Shown here: piece by piece, positions 1 through 6,906 of the stretch | How the letters are laid out: each line of letters starts with the position of its first letter | How positions within the stretch are numbered: the first letter of the stretch is position 1 | Source: an uncultured Clostridia bacterium | GTDB taxonomy: Bacteria > Bacillota_A > Clostridia > Christensenellales > Borkfalkiaceae | Reading direction: 5' to 3' | Length of the DNA: 19,938 nt | Assembly: GCA_934292955.1 (NCBI GenBank) | Contig: CAKQXZ010000035.1 | Span: forward strand, 1 to 19,938 | Program-made: the position numbers and the translations under genes | The notes under the pieces: model-generated | Databases searched by the model: none | The model's input: only the letters and a program-made list of their open reading frames with translations | What the model was told of the DNA's origin: nothing

Positions 1-2
1 GC

Positions 3-71
3 GGTCATTACATCGAATACGGTAACACCTATGAAAAAATTTATATCGACGAAACGGAGGCTTGCAAATAA
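3..71 (+). CDS. C-terminal end of an unidentified gene (cut by window edge)
   Basis: An open frame enters the window from the left and ends at TAA (69-71), giving 22 residues ending in ETEACK. The stop overlaps the ATG of the next small gene in a TAATG junction, and a GGAGG for that gene lies inside this tail, as expected for translationally coupled genes. Too little is present to name a family. The reading frame is chosen because of the junction; the other frames have no such coupling. Confidence 0.45.
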   Translation, partial: GHYIEYGNTYEKIYIDETEACK

Positions 72-172
72 TGAATAAACCTATTATCGACTTACAAGAA
101 CTGCTTGAAGAAGTACAAGATATGATTGAAGAAAAAATTGCTATCGAAGGAGGCAACCAAAATGAATGGTAA
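71..172 (+). CDS. Small acidic protein upstream of ArdA
   Basis: A 33-residue frame starts at ATG 71, preceded by CGGAGG about ten bases upstream. The protein is acidic and predicted helical (residues from LQELLEEVQ to EEKIAIEG). Its stop (170-172) overlaps the start of the ArdA gene, and it carries that gene's AGGAGG within its coding sequence. It is not recognised. It may be a small accessory protein or a leader peptide that couples translation of ArdA to upstream genes. Support is the RBS and the head-to-tail overlaps, not homology. Confidence 0.5.
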   Translation: MNKPIIDLQELLEEVQDMIEEKIAIEGGNQNEW

Positions 173-710
173 CATTAGCATAGTAATCGGCTCTTGGGGT
201 TCTTACAACGAATGTAATGAACGTGCCTTAGGCTCGAAATGGCTTGACCTTTCGGATTATTCCGATTGGGAAGAAATTGTAGACGAACTTAAAAAAAAAG
301 GCTTTGAACTTGACGGCATCGACGAAGAATTGTTCATACAAGATGTAGACGGTATCGAAGACGGTTCAATCAATTGGGATTACGTCAATCCGGAGGAATT
401 ATTCAATACTCTGAACGCTTCAGGCGTTCTGGATGACGACGAAAAATATGAAGTTTTTTGCGCTTTTCTCGAAGTGCGTTGTTTCGATGATTTTGAAGAA
501 AGAGTAAAATCCCGCGGTCACAGATGGAACGACGATATAGATTTATGGCGTGGATACGATTGGGAGGATTACGGTAAAGAAATGCTTGACTGTTGTGGTT
601 ACACCATACCCGACCATATTTTAGATTTTATCGACCTCGAACGCTACGGAAGATACTGCGGCGAAGAATATTTGCAAGAATACAGCGAAGGCTTAATTGA
701 AATTCAATAA
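162..710 (+). CDS. ardA: Antirestriction protein ArdA
   Basis: This is a 182-residue, strongly acidic protein. ArdA proteins are DNA mimics that occupy the DNA-binding groove of type I restriction-modification enzymes and protect incoming conjugative DNA. Features seen are the N-terminal GSWGSYNECNERALGSKW segment (the usual 'YN.G...G.W' start of ArdA), the EELFIQDVDG motif, a dense run of Asp/Glu through the middle, and the C-terminal LDFIDLERYGRY segment typical of the family. Length fits single-unit ArdA. The start at 162 is chosen over an upstream in-frame codon because AGGAGG sits at 149-153 and the family begins near this Met. It lies among other mobile-element genes and overlaps the preceding small gene by 11 bases. 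The family call is from recalled motifs. Confidence 0.82.
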   Translation: MNGNISIVIGSWGSYNECNERALGSKWLDLSDYSDWEEIVDELKKKGFELDGIDEELFIQDVDGIEDGSINWDYVNPEELFNTLNASGVLDDDEKYEVFCAFLEVRCFDDFEERVKSRGHRWNDDIDLWRGYDWEDYGKEMLDCCGYTIPDHILDFIDLERYGRYCGEEYLQEYSEGLIEIQ

Positions 711-726
711 AAAAGGAGATTTTACA

Positions 727-1140
727 ATGAATATTACTATCGAAAACAAAAAAGTAAAGGCAATCGAACTTATGAAAAAGTTAGACATTTACAAACCTTA
801 CATAAAAGGTTTTGAAAAAGACAATACCGTTTGTTTTTACGAGAACTTCGGCGGATTTTGGGCTTGGCAAGAACCCGAACTAATAGAAAAAATCAAAGCG
901 TTTGAAGAAAAGCACAACGTGCTTGTATATGCCGTTACCCACGAATACACGGAATTCGGAGAATGTTACGATTTTCTCTATGTCTCCGATTACGAGGAAG
1001 AATGGGATGAAATGCTTTATTCGCAAGGCAATATGTACTACGCCTTTGCTTACGTTTGGAATAAATCCGACGATTTCTGCTCGGAATTCGAAACTATCGG
1101 CATCCGCTCGTTCGGCGGTGGAATCAAACGTATTGCGTGA
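727..1140 (+). CDS. Conserved mobile-element protein of unknown function
   Basis: A 137-residue soluble protein starts at ATG 727 with AAAGGAG at 711-717. It is rich in aromatic and acidic residues and has no signal peptide or membrane segment. Distinctive segments are DIYKPYIKGF, YENFGGFWAWQEPELI, AVTHEYTEFGECYDFLYVSDY and a C-terminal SFGGGIKRI. I recall similar proteins as unannotated cargo of Clostridia conjugative elements, but know no function. An upstream in-frame ATG (697) is rejected because it would overlap ArdA and lacks an RBS. A role in host takeover or plasmid housekeeping is only a guess from its position next to ArdA. Confidence 0.7.
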   Translation: MNITIENKKVKAIELMKKLDIYKPYIKGFEKDNTVCFYENFGGFWAWQEPELIEKIKAFEEKHNVLVYAVTHEYTEFGECYDFLYVSDYEEEWDEMLYSQGNMYYAFAYVWNKSDDFCSEFETIGIRSFGGGIKRIA

Positions 1141-1149
1141 GGTGAAAAT

Positions 1150-1465
1150 ATGAAAATCTATCTTGTTTTATTTCAATATTCAGCAGAAGATTACGACGGC
1201 GTGGATACGCAAGCCTTTTCCACTTATGAAAAAGCCGTTGAACGCTTTCAAGAGATTATAGAAAGCAAAAAGAAGCCCCGAAATGAGTTGGGCGGCTAAC
1301 GCTTTTGAAAACGGAGAGTTACAACATAACTACGAATTGGATTGTAACGACACCTTTACCGACGGTAAAGAACACGAACTTTGGTGGAATCTGTTTTGCA
1401 CATTAGATTATTTGCACGATTTTATAGAATTACGTATCTTGGAGGTAGACTCGAATGAATTATAA
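1150..1465 (+). pseudogene. Small mobile-element gene split by a frameshift
   Basis: Two adjacent frames make one protein of about 104 residues. The first runs from ATG 1150 (GAGGTGA just upstream) as MKIYLVLFQY... up to IIESKKKP. It then shifts and would stop at 1297-1299. The second frame picks up with EMSWAANAFENGE and runs to TAA 1463-1465. The switch lies at the A5 or C4 runs at 1267-1279, where removal of one base joins the parts. The joined protein has no recognised domain and looks soluble and acidic. Options are a true inactivating indel, a homopolymer sequencing error, or a programmed shift. The ATG at 1283 lacks a good RBS, so an independent second gene is less likely. Confidence 0.55.
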
Positions 1466-1639
1466 AGTGATGGCACACATCCATTCGCTTAACGGCGAAA
1501 TGGCTGAAATAACCGTACTTGAAGAAGTCGGAGATAACGATTACATAGTTGACTATAAGGGGTGAAATGTCACGCTCTTTTTAATTGGTTCAACTGTACT
1601 TACTACGCCGACGACGTTTACAGGAGAATCGAAGAATGA
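1455..1639 (+). pseudogene. Second small mobile-element gene with a frameshift
   Basis: The gene starts at ATG 1455, with TTGGAGG at 1439-1444, overlapping the end of the previous gene. The first frame gives MNYKVMAHIHSLNGEMAEIT... and stops at TGA 1563-1565. Slipping back one base at the GGGG run (1559-1562) gives an open frame continuing GVKCHALFNWFNCTYYADD and ending at TGA 1637-1639. That stop overlaps the next start in an ATGA. The joined product is about 61 residues. I do not know its function. Continuity across the G-run and the coupled downstream start argue for one gene with a one-base lesion or sequencing error. Confidence 0.55.
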
Positions 1640-1812
1640 GATTTATATTTTACACTTACAGCGATACAGGAATTATCACCCTTGATTACGATGACGGTTA
1701 CACGCAAAAGAAAAACCGCTACGTCGTTTATACGTTACAACAAACTGTAAAAAAGTTTAGGCAAGACAACGGCTTAATCGGAAAACACGTTAAAATTGTC
1801 AAATTATATTGA
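1636..1812 (+). CDS. Small unknown protein
   Basis: A 58-residue protein starts at ATG 1636, preceded by CAGGAGAATC and overlapping the previous stop in an ATGA. The sequence MRFIFYTYSDTGIITLDYDD is followed by a basic, Lys-rich half (QKKNRY... GKHVKIVKLY). It has no membrane segment and no recognised domain. A longer frame reaches upstream to 1585, but that part overlaps the shifted frame of the previous gene, so the coupled start is preferred. Confidence 0.55.
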   Translation: MRFIFYTYSDTGIITLDYDDGYTQKKNRYVVYTLQQTVKKFRQDNGLIGKHVKIVKLY

Positions 1813-1825
1813 GAGGTGCAAAACA

Positions 1826-2200
1826 ATGGCTAATATCAAAGATTTAGAAAAATACGTAAACTACGAATTTTCGTCGGGTTGTTACACCGGTGACGATTAC
1901 AAATCGTTCCAAACAAAATATATAAACTACTTGAAGTCGGTTTGCAAAAATAACAATTGGCGACTTTTAAACGTCGGCAAAAATCACTACTGCTTTTCGG
2001 CGTTTATTAAAAGCGCGGAAAACAAATGTGTTTACATATCCATATCCGACGTTCGGTATTTTTCCAACGAATGGTATGACCACATACTTATTCGCACGGC
2101 AGAAAACGAAACGGATTACCGCGGCGGTTTTAACAACTATACAACGCTTTCCGACTTGGAAGGCACTGCCGCCGAACTATTAAACGATTTACCCTTTTAA
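1826..2200 (+). CDS. Conserved mobile-element hypothetical protein
   Basis: A 124-residue soluble protein starts at ATG 1826, with GAGAGGTG 8-15 bases upstream. It is rich in Tyr, Asn and Asp. Segments include a helical start (NIKDLEKYVNYEF), WRLLNVGKNHYCFSAFIK, a strand-rich middle (CVYISISDVRYF) and a C-terminal DLEGTAAELLNDLPF. I recall related unannotated proteins in Clostridia integrative elements but no function. It precedes the PcfK-like gene by 12 bases and is surely cotranscribed with it. Confidence 0.7.
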   Translation: MANIKDLEKYVNYEFSSGCYTGDDYKSFQTKYINYLKSVCKNNNWRLLNVGKNHYCFSAFIKSAENKCVYISISDVRYFSNEWYDHILIRTAENETDYRGGFNNYTTLSDLEGTAAELLNDLPF

Positions 2201-2212
2201 GGAGATAAAACT

Positions 2213-2719
2213 ATGAAAATAAATTTAACTGCCGCTAATAAGCAAGAAGAATTGATACTTAATTATTTGCAAAACAACGCGAGCGAAACATTGGCAGACA
2301 AGATAAACAACGGCACGCCGTTTGAGAAAGACGGTAAGCCGCTTATCAACAAAAAGACTTTTTCCGGCTTTATGAAATATGCTTGCGACGAAGCGAGAAA
2401 ACTTGCAGAAAAAGGTACTTCTTCCGCCTGTGTTGATGACGCTACCGTTTACGGTTGGGCAATCCATTATTTTGAGGAAGATTCTATCGAAGGAACGCTT
2501 TACACCATAGACGGCGAAGAATATAAGCCCGTTGTAGCAAAACCGAAAACTACGCAAAAACCAACCTATACGCCGACTTCTACGACTAAACCCAAACCGC
2601 AGAACCTGCAATTCTCAATCTTTGACAGACTCGACGAAACCGACATTAAAGATACCGTAAACGACACTTCACAGCCGAAAGCGATACAAAAGACGACGAT
2701 TCTGATATGCCGACGGTAG
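2213..2719 (+). CDS. PcfK-like conjugative-element protein
   Basis: This 168-residue protein starts at ATG 2213 with AAGGAGA at 2199-2205. The first 110 residues match the PcfK family as I recall it: KTFSGFMKYACDEARKLAEKG, then CVDDATVYGWAIHYFEEDSIEGTLY, a hallmark block. PcfK is named from the Enterococcus pCF10 conjugation operon, and its exact role is unknown. The domain is followed by a Thr/Pro/Lys-rich linker and an FSIFDRLDE segment. The last roughly 12 residues (KTTILICRR) look out of frame. A different frame, open from 2650, carries an acidic ESDTKDDDSDMP that would suit this tail and runs into the MutS-like gene. The end may therefore be a frameshift artefact. PcfJ follows one gene later, the usual pairing. 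Confidence 0.75.
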   Translation: MKINLTAANKQEELILNYLQNNASETLADKINNGTPFEKDGKPLINKKTFSGFMKYACDEARKLAEKGTSSACVDDATVYGWAIHYFEEDSIEGTLYTIDGEEYKPVVAKPKTTQKPTYTPTSTTKPKPQNLQFSIFDRLDETDIKDTVNDTSQPKAIQKTTILICRR

Positions 2720-3285
2720 AAGAAATGCAAGAAGCAATGCAGATCGTTGCCGAAGAAGAATCGCAACAAATTAAGCAATCACCAGTCAAAGAACAACCGA
2801 AAGGCAATCAGACTTACCGAGATTATATGCTTTACCAAAGCGAACGTCCGACGGCTGTCGTGGCACTTCGTTTAGGCGACTTCTATGAAGTTTTGGGCGA
2901 CAATGCCGTTATGCTCGGTAATGAACTCGAACTGACTATTACAAGCCGTGACGTTGGCTTGGAAAACCGTATACCGATGATCGGTTTTCCTTACCACGCA
3001 GCCGAAAATTACTTCGCTAAAATCGTTAAACGGCACGACCTGTATATCATCGAAAATCCCTACGATACGCAATTCATTCAGCGTGTAAATTATTCGGATA
3101 ATCGACTTATAGACGAAGATACAGGAGAAATTCTCTGCGACGATTTGACCGAATACGATATGCAAAAGTTCGACGGCGACGTCGAAGAACCGCAAGAAAT
3201 TTACGAGCTTGAACAGCCTTCCTTTGACAACGAAATTATTGCAAAACTCAAAGCCGTTTTAGACGATACGTTTATTGTGAGGTAA
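2707..3285 (+). CDS. Orphan MutS domain I-like protein
   Basis: This 192-residue frame overlaps the end of the PcfK-like gene by 13 bases. Residues about 37-118 match the N-terminal mismatch-recognition domain of MutS: YRDYMLYQSERPTAVVALRLGDFYEVLGDNA, then ELELTITSRDVGLENRIPMIGFPYHAAENY. The MutS Phe-x-Glu motif seems replaced, because the domain here begins YRDYM. There is no connector, clamp or ATPase domain, so it cannot be a repair protein by itself. The C-terminal part is acidic and unassigned. In Clostridia conjugative elements, as I recall, this domain is often grafted onto large helicase or YodL-type proteins. The frame is open upstream to 2650, so it may be the C-terminal half of a PcfK-MutS-I fusion split by an indel. 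Confidence 0.75.
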   Translation: MPTVEEMQEAMQIVAEEESQQIKQSPVKEQPKGNQTYRDYMLYQSERPTAVVALRLGDFYEVLGDNAVMLGNELELTITSRDVGLENRIPMIGFPYHAAENYFAKIVKRHDLYIIENPYDTQFIQRVNYSDNRLIDEDTGEILCDDLTEYDMQKFDGDVEEPQEIYELEQPSFDNEIIAKLKAVLDDTFIVR

Positions 3286-3290
3286 AACAA

Positions 3291-4604
3291 ATGAAAATCG
3301 AAAAGATAAAATCCGTTCCGAAATACATAGTCGAGTGCATCAGACGTTACGACAAAGAAAATATGACTTGCGCGCCCGGACATACTCGTTTCTATTCATA
3401 TCTTACGAAAAACAACGGCGAACTTGTAAAAGTAACGGTTGCCGTTAGAAACCACTACAAACAGTGGCTGTATAAACAAGTAGCCGTTCACGGCTTGAAC
3501 TCCAAAGAGTGCTTTGTAAAAGATATGGTTTTCTACTATATCGCCGGTTATCAAGTCGGTTGGTACGAACAAGGCTTGCAAAAATCCGAGCGTTGGTACG
3601 AAAGCACTGCTTGGGGCTGTTCCGACGATAAATATTTCGATCCGTTTGCGCCTATCGTAAACCGAGAGTATCTGGATAAATTCCCCGAATACAAGTATTC
3701 CGCTGTAAATCTTTATCGGGGCGTTGACATCTTGAAATACTTACGTTATTACAAGCAGTATCCGCAAATCGAATACATAATGAAAGCGGGGCTTTGCGAC
3801 TATGCTTTTTCTACGCAAATTTTGAAAGAAATCGGCAATAAGAAACGCTTTTGCAAATGGCTTATGAAGAACCGCGTCGAGATAATACAAAACTGCTACT
3901 ACGTTGACGTTATTCTGCGTGCGTTCAGAACGAACAGACCACTTGCGGAACTGCAAGCCATACGTACAAACAGATTAGCCTTAACGAAAGCCGTTGGCAT
4001 ATCCGAATTGAAAGCGTTCTTCAAAGGCGACATTGAAAAATTCGTTACCTATCTCGACGAGCAAAAAACAAGCGTTTACTCATATAACGACTATTTCAAA
4101 GCGTGCAATTATCTCGGCTTGAATATGCCGGAAAGCAAAAACCGTTATCCCCACGATTTCAAACGTTGGCACGATATTCGTATCGATGAATACAACACCG
4201 CAAAAGCATTGAAAGACGAGCAGGAACGCAAAGCCCTTTACGATAAATTTGCCGTCGTTGCGAGCAAGTATTTAGGGCTTGAATACGATAAAAAGTCCGT
4301 CTATATAGCGATTATCGCACAAAAGCCGTCGGATCTCATTCACGAAGGCGAACTGCTTCATCATTGTGTCGGGCGTATGGGTTACGACCAAAAATTCGCT
4401 CGCGAAGAATCGCTTATATTCTTTATTCGAACCAAAGAGCAACCGGACGTTCCATTCGTTACGATTGAGTATTCACCGGCACAAAAACGCATTTTACAGT
4501 GTTACGGTGACCTTGACAGCAAGCCTACGGAAGAAGCAATAAACTTCGTCAACAAAAAGTGGCTACCATACGCAAACAGAAAACTAAAACAATTAGCGGC
4601 ATAA
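3291..4604 (+). CDS. PcfJ-like protein
   Basis: This 437-residue protein starts at ATG 3291 with a GTGAGG upstream, 5 bases after the preceding stop. The C-terminal third holds the PcfJ block: DLIHEGELLHHCVGRMGYDQKF, then SLIFFIRTKEQPDVPFVTIEYSP and ILQCYGDLDSKPTEEAINFVNKKW. The conserved His-His-Cys-Val-Gly is present. The N-terminal part is basic and Tyr-rich (CIRRYDKENM..., WYEQGLQKSERWYESTAWG) and presumably helical. PcfJ genes are carried by conjugative plasmids and phage-like elements of Firmicutes. Their biochemical role is not established. The frame is intact, unlike several neighbours. There is no signal peptide or membrane segment. Confidence 0.88.
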   Translation: MKIEKIKSVPKYIVECIRRYDKENMTCAPGHTRFYSYLTKNNGELVKVTVAVRNHYKQWLYKQVAVHGLNSKECFVKDMVFYYIAGYQVGWYEQGLQKSERWYESTAWGCSDDKYFDPFAPIVNREYLDKFPEYKYSAVNLYRGVDILKYLRYYKQYPQIEYIMKAGLCDYAFSTQILKEIGNKKRFCKWLMKNRVEIIQNCYYVDVILRAFRTNRPLAELQAIRTNRLALTKAVGISELKAFFKGDIEKFVTYLDEQKTSVYSYNDYFKACNYLGLNMPESKNRYPHDFKRWHDIRIDEYNTAKALKDEQERKALYDKFAVVASKYLGLEYDKKSVYIAIIAQKPSDLIHEGELLHHCVGRMGYDQKFAREESLIFFIRTKEQPDVPFVTIEYSPAQKRILQCYGDLDSKPTEEAINFVNKKWLPYANRKLKQLAA

Positions 4605-4623
4605 CCGCAAAGGAGATTTTACT

Positions 4624-4914
4624 ATGACAAATTATTTCAGAATAACCGCATATCACCCCGAATAAAACATATCCGTAATTATGGACTCATACGGCAAATT
4701 CGAGAAACTCTGGCAGTTCTCAGCTTATATGGTTCAAAAAGGATTTAAGGTCTTGGCAGTCGGCAACGACGAAACGTTTTTTGACGGTAATATCGCAAAA
4801 GAAACCGAAGTCGAGCCGAATAAAATCATTCTTCGAGCCTATACAACCGGCAAGCCGACAATTGCAAACGACAAAGTCGAAGTAAACGGCAAATTTTATA
4901 CGCCGAACAACTGA
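4624..4914 (+). pseudogene. Small mobile-element gene with an internal TAA
   Basis: AAGGAGATTTTACT precedes ATG 4624, which opens a frame reading MTNYFRITAYHPE. That is followed by TAA (4663-4665) and continues in the same frame as NISVIMDSYGKFEKLWQFSA to TGA 4912-4914. A strong RBS sits only at 4624, and the downstream Met at 4681 has none, so the intact gene was about 96 residues with one base change (for example AAA to TAA). I recall intact relatives in Clostridia mobile elements with the same start and middle (ITAYHP, ISVIMDSYG). Function is unknown. It is the last gene of the left block and is followed by a terminator. Confidence 0.65.
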
Positions 4915-4928
4915 ATAAAACGGCTATG

Positions 4929-4956
4929 AAAGGGAGTTTTAACGCTCCCTTTTTTA
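4929..4956 (+). terminator. Intrinsic terminator of the mobile-element block
   Basis: AAAGGGAG (4929-4936) pairs with CTCCCTTT (4945-4952) across an 8-base loop, followed by a T-run to 4955. It lies 15 bases after the stop of the last + strand gene. Confidence 0.85.
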
Positions 4957-4977
4957 TGCCGAATTCTTAATAAAAGG

Positions 4978-5013
4978 AAAGTGTGCAAGCCTTTTTTCTA
5001 ATTTACACACTTT
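4978..5013. repeat. Inverted repeat with a 20-base loop
   Basis: AAAGTGTG (4978-4985) and CACACTTT (5006-5013) are perfect complements separated by 20 bases rich in T. The long loop and weak T-tract make it a poor terminator. It could be a protein-binding site or a chance repeat. It lies between two better terminators in the gene-free junction 4915-5108, where I see nothing else. Confidence 0.4.
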
Positions 5014-5041
5014 ATTTAACATCCTCCATCTTATAAACGGC

Positions 5042-5077
5042 AAAAGCGGTTGCAGATTTGCAACCGCTTTTTTATTT
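5042..5077. terminator. Strong intrinsic terminator between convergent units
   Basis: AAAAGCGGTTGCA (5042-5054) pairs with TGCAACCGCTTTT (5059-5071) around a 4-base loop, giving a 13-bp stem followed by T's on the + strand. On the - strand the stem is followed by TTTTG, so it probably ends the long - strand operon as well, 35 bases past the last stop. It is likely bidirectional. Confidence 0.85.
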
Positions 5078-5108
5078 TGTATAGATTCCTTCTTTTATAT
5101 GACAACTT

Positions 5109-5768
5109 TTACATCTCGTCGTTTTTGTTATAATCGAAAGACAATATGAAGCTATTTTGAATCGATTGAGAAAGTAGATACTCTTCGCTTAATTGTGCGT
5201 TATTTGCTATCGCAACAGAGATCAAATCGTTGGATTCACTTCTTTTTACCGATAAACTATAAAATTTTTCAACCTTGAAAATGCTTTTAATTTCGGAAAG
5301 ATTTTCTTCGCCGATAAAAACGATTTTAATTATGCTGTTTTTGTCTTTCGTAAACAATTTACATCAGATATGCATAATGAATTGGGCAAAAATAACCATT
5401 AGGGCGGCTCCAATCGACAGCAGATACATTCCCGCGCCCGTTGCCATGCCTATCCCCGCAGTAGTCCACACTCCCGCAGCAGTAGTAAGACCGTAAACGG
5501 TTTGCTTTTTATAAAAAATCATTCCCGCGCCTATAAAACCTATACCGGATACCACCTGCGCCGCTATTCTAGATGCATCGAATTTAGTTCCGTCCATGTC
5601 AAAAAATCCGTATTTTGACACCAACATAAACAAACACGCCCCAACCGCGACTATAGTATGCGTTCAAATCGCCGCTTCTTTCGAACGAAGTCTGCGTTCG
5701 AAACCGACGGCAAATCCGAGAACCACCGCTAAAAACAGCCGTAGTAAATAGACCATATTCTCATCCAT
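5109..5768 (-). pseudogene. MgtC/SapB-family membrane protein with two in-frame TGA codons
   Basis: One continuous frame from ATG 5768 (AAGGTGA just upstream) to TAA at 5109 would give about 219 residues, the family's usual size. It includes VYLLRLFLAVVLGFAVGFERRLR, THTIVAVGACLFMLVSKYG, then GIGFIGAGMIFYKKQTVYGLTTAAGVWTTAGIGMATGAG, the hallmark glycine-rich MgtC helices, and a soluble C-terminal domain. The frame is broken by TGA at 5664-5666, where the family has Arg in 'RTHT', and by TGA at 5364-5366 between the membrane and soluble domains. TGA is a normal stop elsewhere here (for example the GH4 gene), so recoding of TGA genome-wide is unlikely. MgtC proteins act in adaptation to low magnesium or in virulence. 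It is the last gene of the operon. Confidence 0.8.
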
Positions 5769-5773
5769 TATCT

Positions 5774-6904
5774 TCACCTTACAAACATATTTGTTTTTAA
5801 CACTCTGAAAATGTTTTTTGCGGCGGCAGAATATAATTCGGTTGCGTTTTCAATCGATTGAGAGAGATCCATCGGTTTATTTATTATGGAAAATATAGCC
5901 GTGACCCCCGTATCGTATAGAGGTTCCGCATCGTCTCCGACGCAACCGACAATACAAATAAGCGGCTTATTGAATTTTTTGCAACGCTTGGCAATGCCCG
6001 AGACAACTTTACCTCCACCCGTTTGCCCGTCGATTTTTCCTTCCCCGCTAAAAACACAATCGGCGTTTAAAACTTCATCGTCAAAATTATTCAGACGCAA
6101 AATGTAATTTATTCCGCTTTCTATTTCCGCTTTCAAAAATACCTTTAATGCAAAGCCCAATCCACCGGCAGCCCCGCCTCCTTCAAAATCAGTCACACAA
6201 TTAAAACGTCTTTGAACAACTTTTGCAAAGTTTTGCATTCCGTCTTCCAATTGCTGTACCGTTTTACGGTCGGCTCCTTTCTGCGGAGCAAATGTAAAGC
6301 ATGCGCCGGATACTCCGAGCAAAGTATTGTTTACGTCGCAAAGTAAAGTAAACTTGATATCGTTAAAATCATGGCAATTTTTAAGCGAAACGTTTCTTAT
6401 TTTAATCAACTCTTCGCCGACGCCCTTGCAAACATCACCGTTTTCGGCAAAAAACTCAACGCCCAACGCCGTCAACGCACCGATTCCCCCGTCGCAGGTT
6501 GCGCTACCACCCAAAGCTATACAAATTTTTTTATACCCGCGATCTATCGCATCGGCGATTAATTGACCTGCGCCGTAAGAACTTGCCTTTAACGGATCTC
6601 TTTCATCATTTTTTAAAAGAGTAAGTCCTATGGCTTCCGCAACCGATATAACGGCGCAATCGTCACAAACCAAATACTTTGCGGTAATATCTCTGAAAAA
6701 GGGGTCTTTAACCTTGACGTTGACATATTCTCCGCCCTTGGCGGCCTTTATCGCCTGAATAGTCCCCTCGCCGCCGTCTGCCGTTATTATGTTTTTGCAA
6801 ACGCAATCGGGAAATATTTCCCTCGCGGCTTCGGTCATAATTTTGCCAACGGCTTCGGACGACAAACTGCCTTTAAAGGAATCGGAAGCAAATAAAAATC
6901 TCAT
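5774..6904 (-). CDS. Glycerate kinase (GlxK/GarK family)
   Basis: This 376-residue enzyme is of the type that phosphorylates D-glycerate with ATP, giving 2-phosphoglycerate (as GarK/GlxK do) and so feeding glycolysis. Seen are the N-terminal SDSFKGSLSSEAV motif, the central ALGGSATCDGGIGALTALG glycine block, and the C-terminal GEGKIDGQTGGGKVVSGIA motif, all standard for the family. Length is typical. ATG 6904 is preferred to GTG 6910, since the family starts M-x-F-x-x-A-x-D-S-F and GGGGTGA sits just upstream. The upstream pseudogene ends at 6907, and the MgtC-like gene starts 6 bases downstream. Its presence in a glycoside operon suggests that some step releases glycerate, as glycosylglycerate breakdown would. 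That is inference. Confidence 0.92.
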   Translation of the reverse strand: MRFLFASDSFKGSLSSEAVGKIMTEAAREIFPDCVCKNIITADGGEGTIQAIKAAKGGEYVNVKVKDPFFRDITAKYLVCDDCAVISVAEAIGLTLLKNDERDPLKASSYGAGQLIADAIDRGYKKICIALGGSATCDGGIGALTALGVEFFAENGDVCKGVGEELIKIRNVSLKNCHDFNDIKFTLLCDVNNTLLGVSGACFTFAPQKGADRKTVQQLEDGMQNFAKVVQRRFNCVTDFEGGGAAGGLGFALKVFLKAEIESGINYILRLNNFDDEVLNADCVFSGEGKIDGQTGGGKVVSGIAKRCKKFNKPLICIVGCVGDDAEPLYDTGVTAIFSIINKPMDLSQSIENATELYSAAAKNIFRVLKTNMFVR

Positions 6905-6906
6905 AC

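Noticed and set aside
1283..1465. Separate 60-codon gene starting at ATG 1283
   Set aside because: It lacks an RBS at the start and reads as the continuation of the gene that begins at 1150 after a one-base shift.
2225..2611. A 128-codon - strand frame opposite the PcfK-like gene
   Set aside because: It has no RBS and no domain, and the + strand product has PcfK family motifs.
4978..5077. CRISPR-like or tandem repeat array
   Set aside because: The hairpins differ in sequence and no repeated unit with regular spacing exists here or elsewhere in the window.
5364..5768. Genome-wide reassignment of TGA suggested by the MgtC-like gene
   Set aside because: TGA is the natural stop of several intact genes here, such as the GH4, GNAT, Gfo/Idh and glycerate kinase genes, so a code change is not supported.
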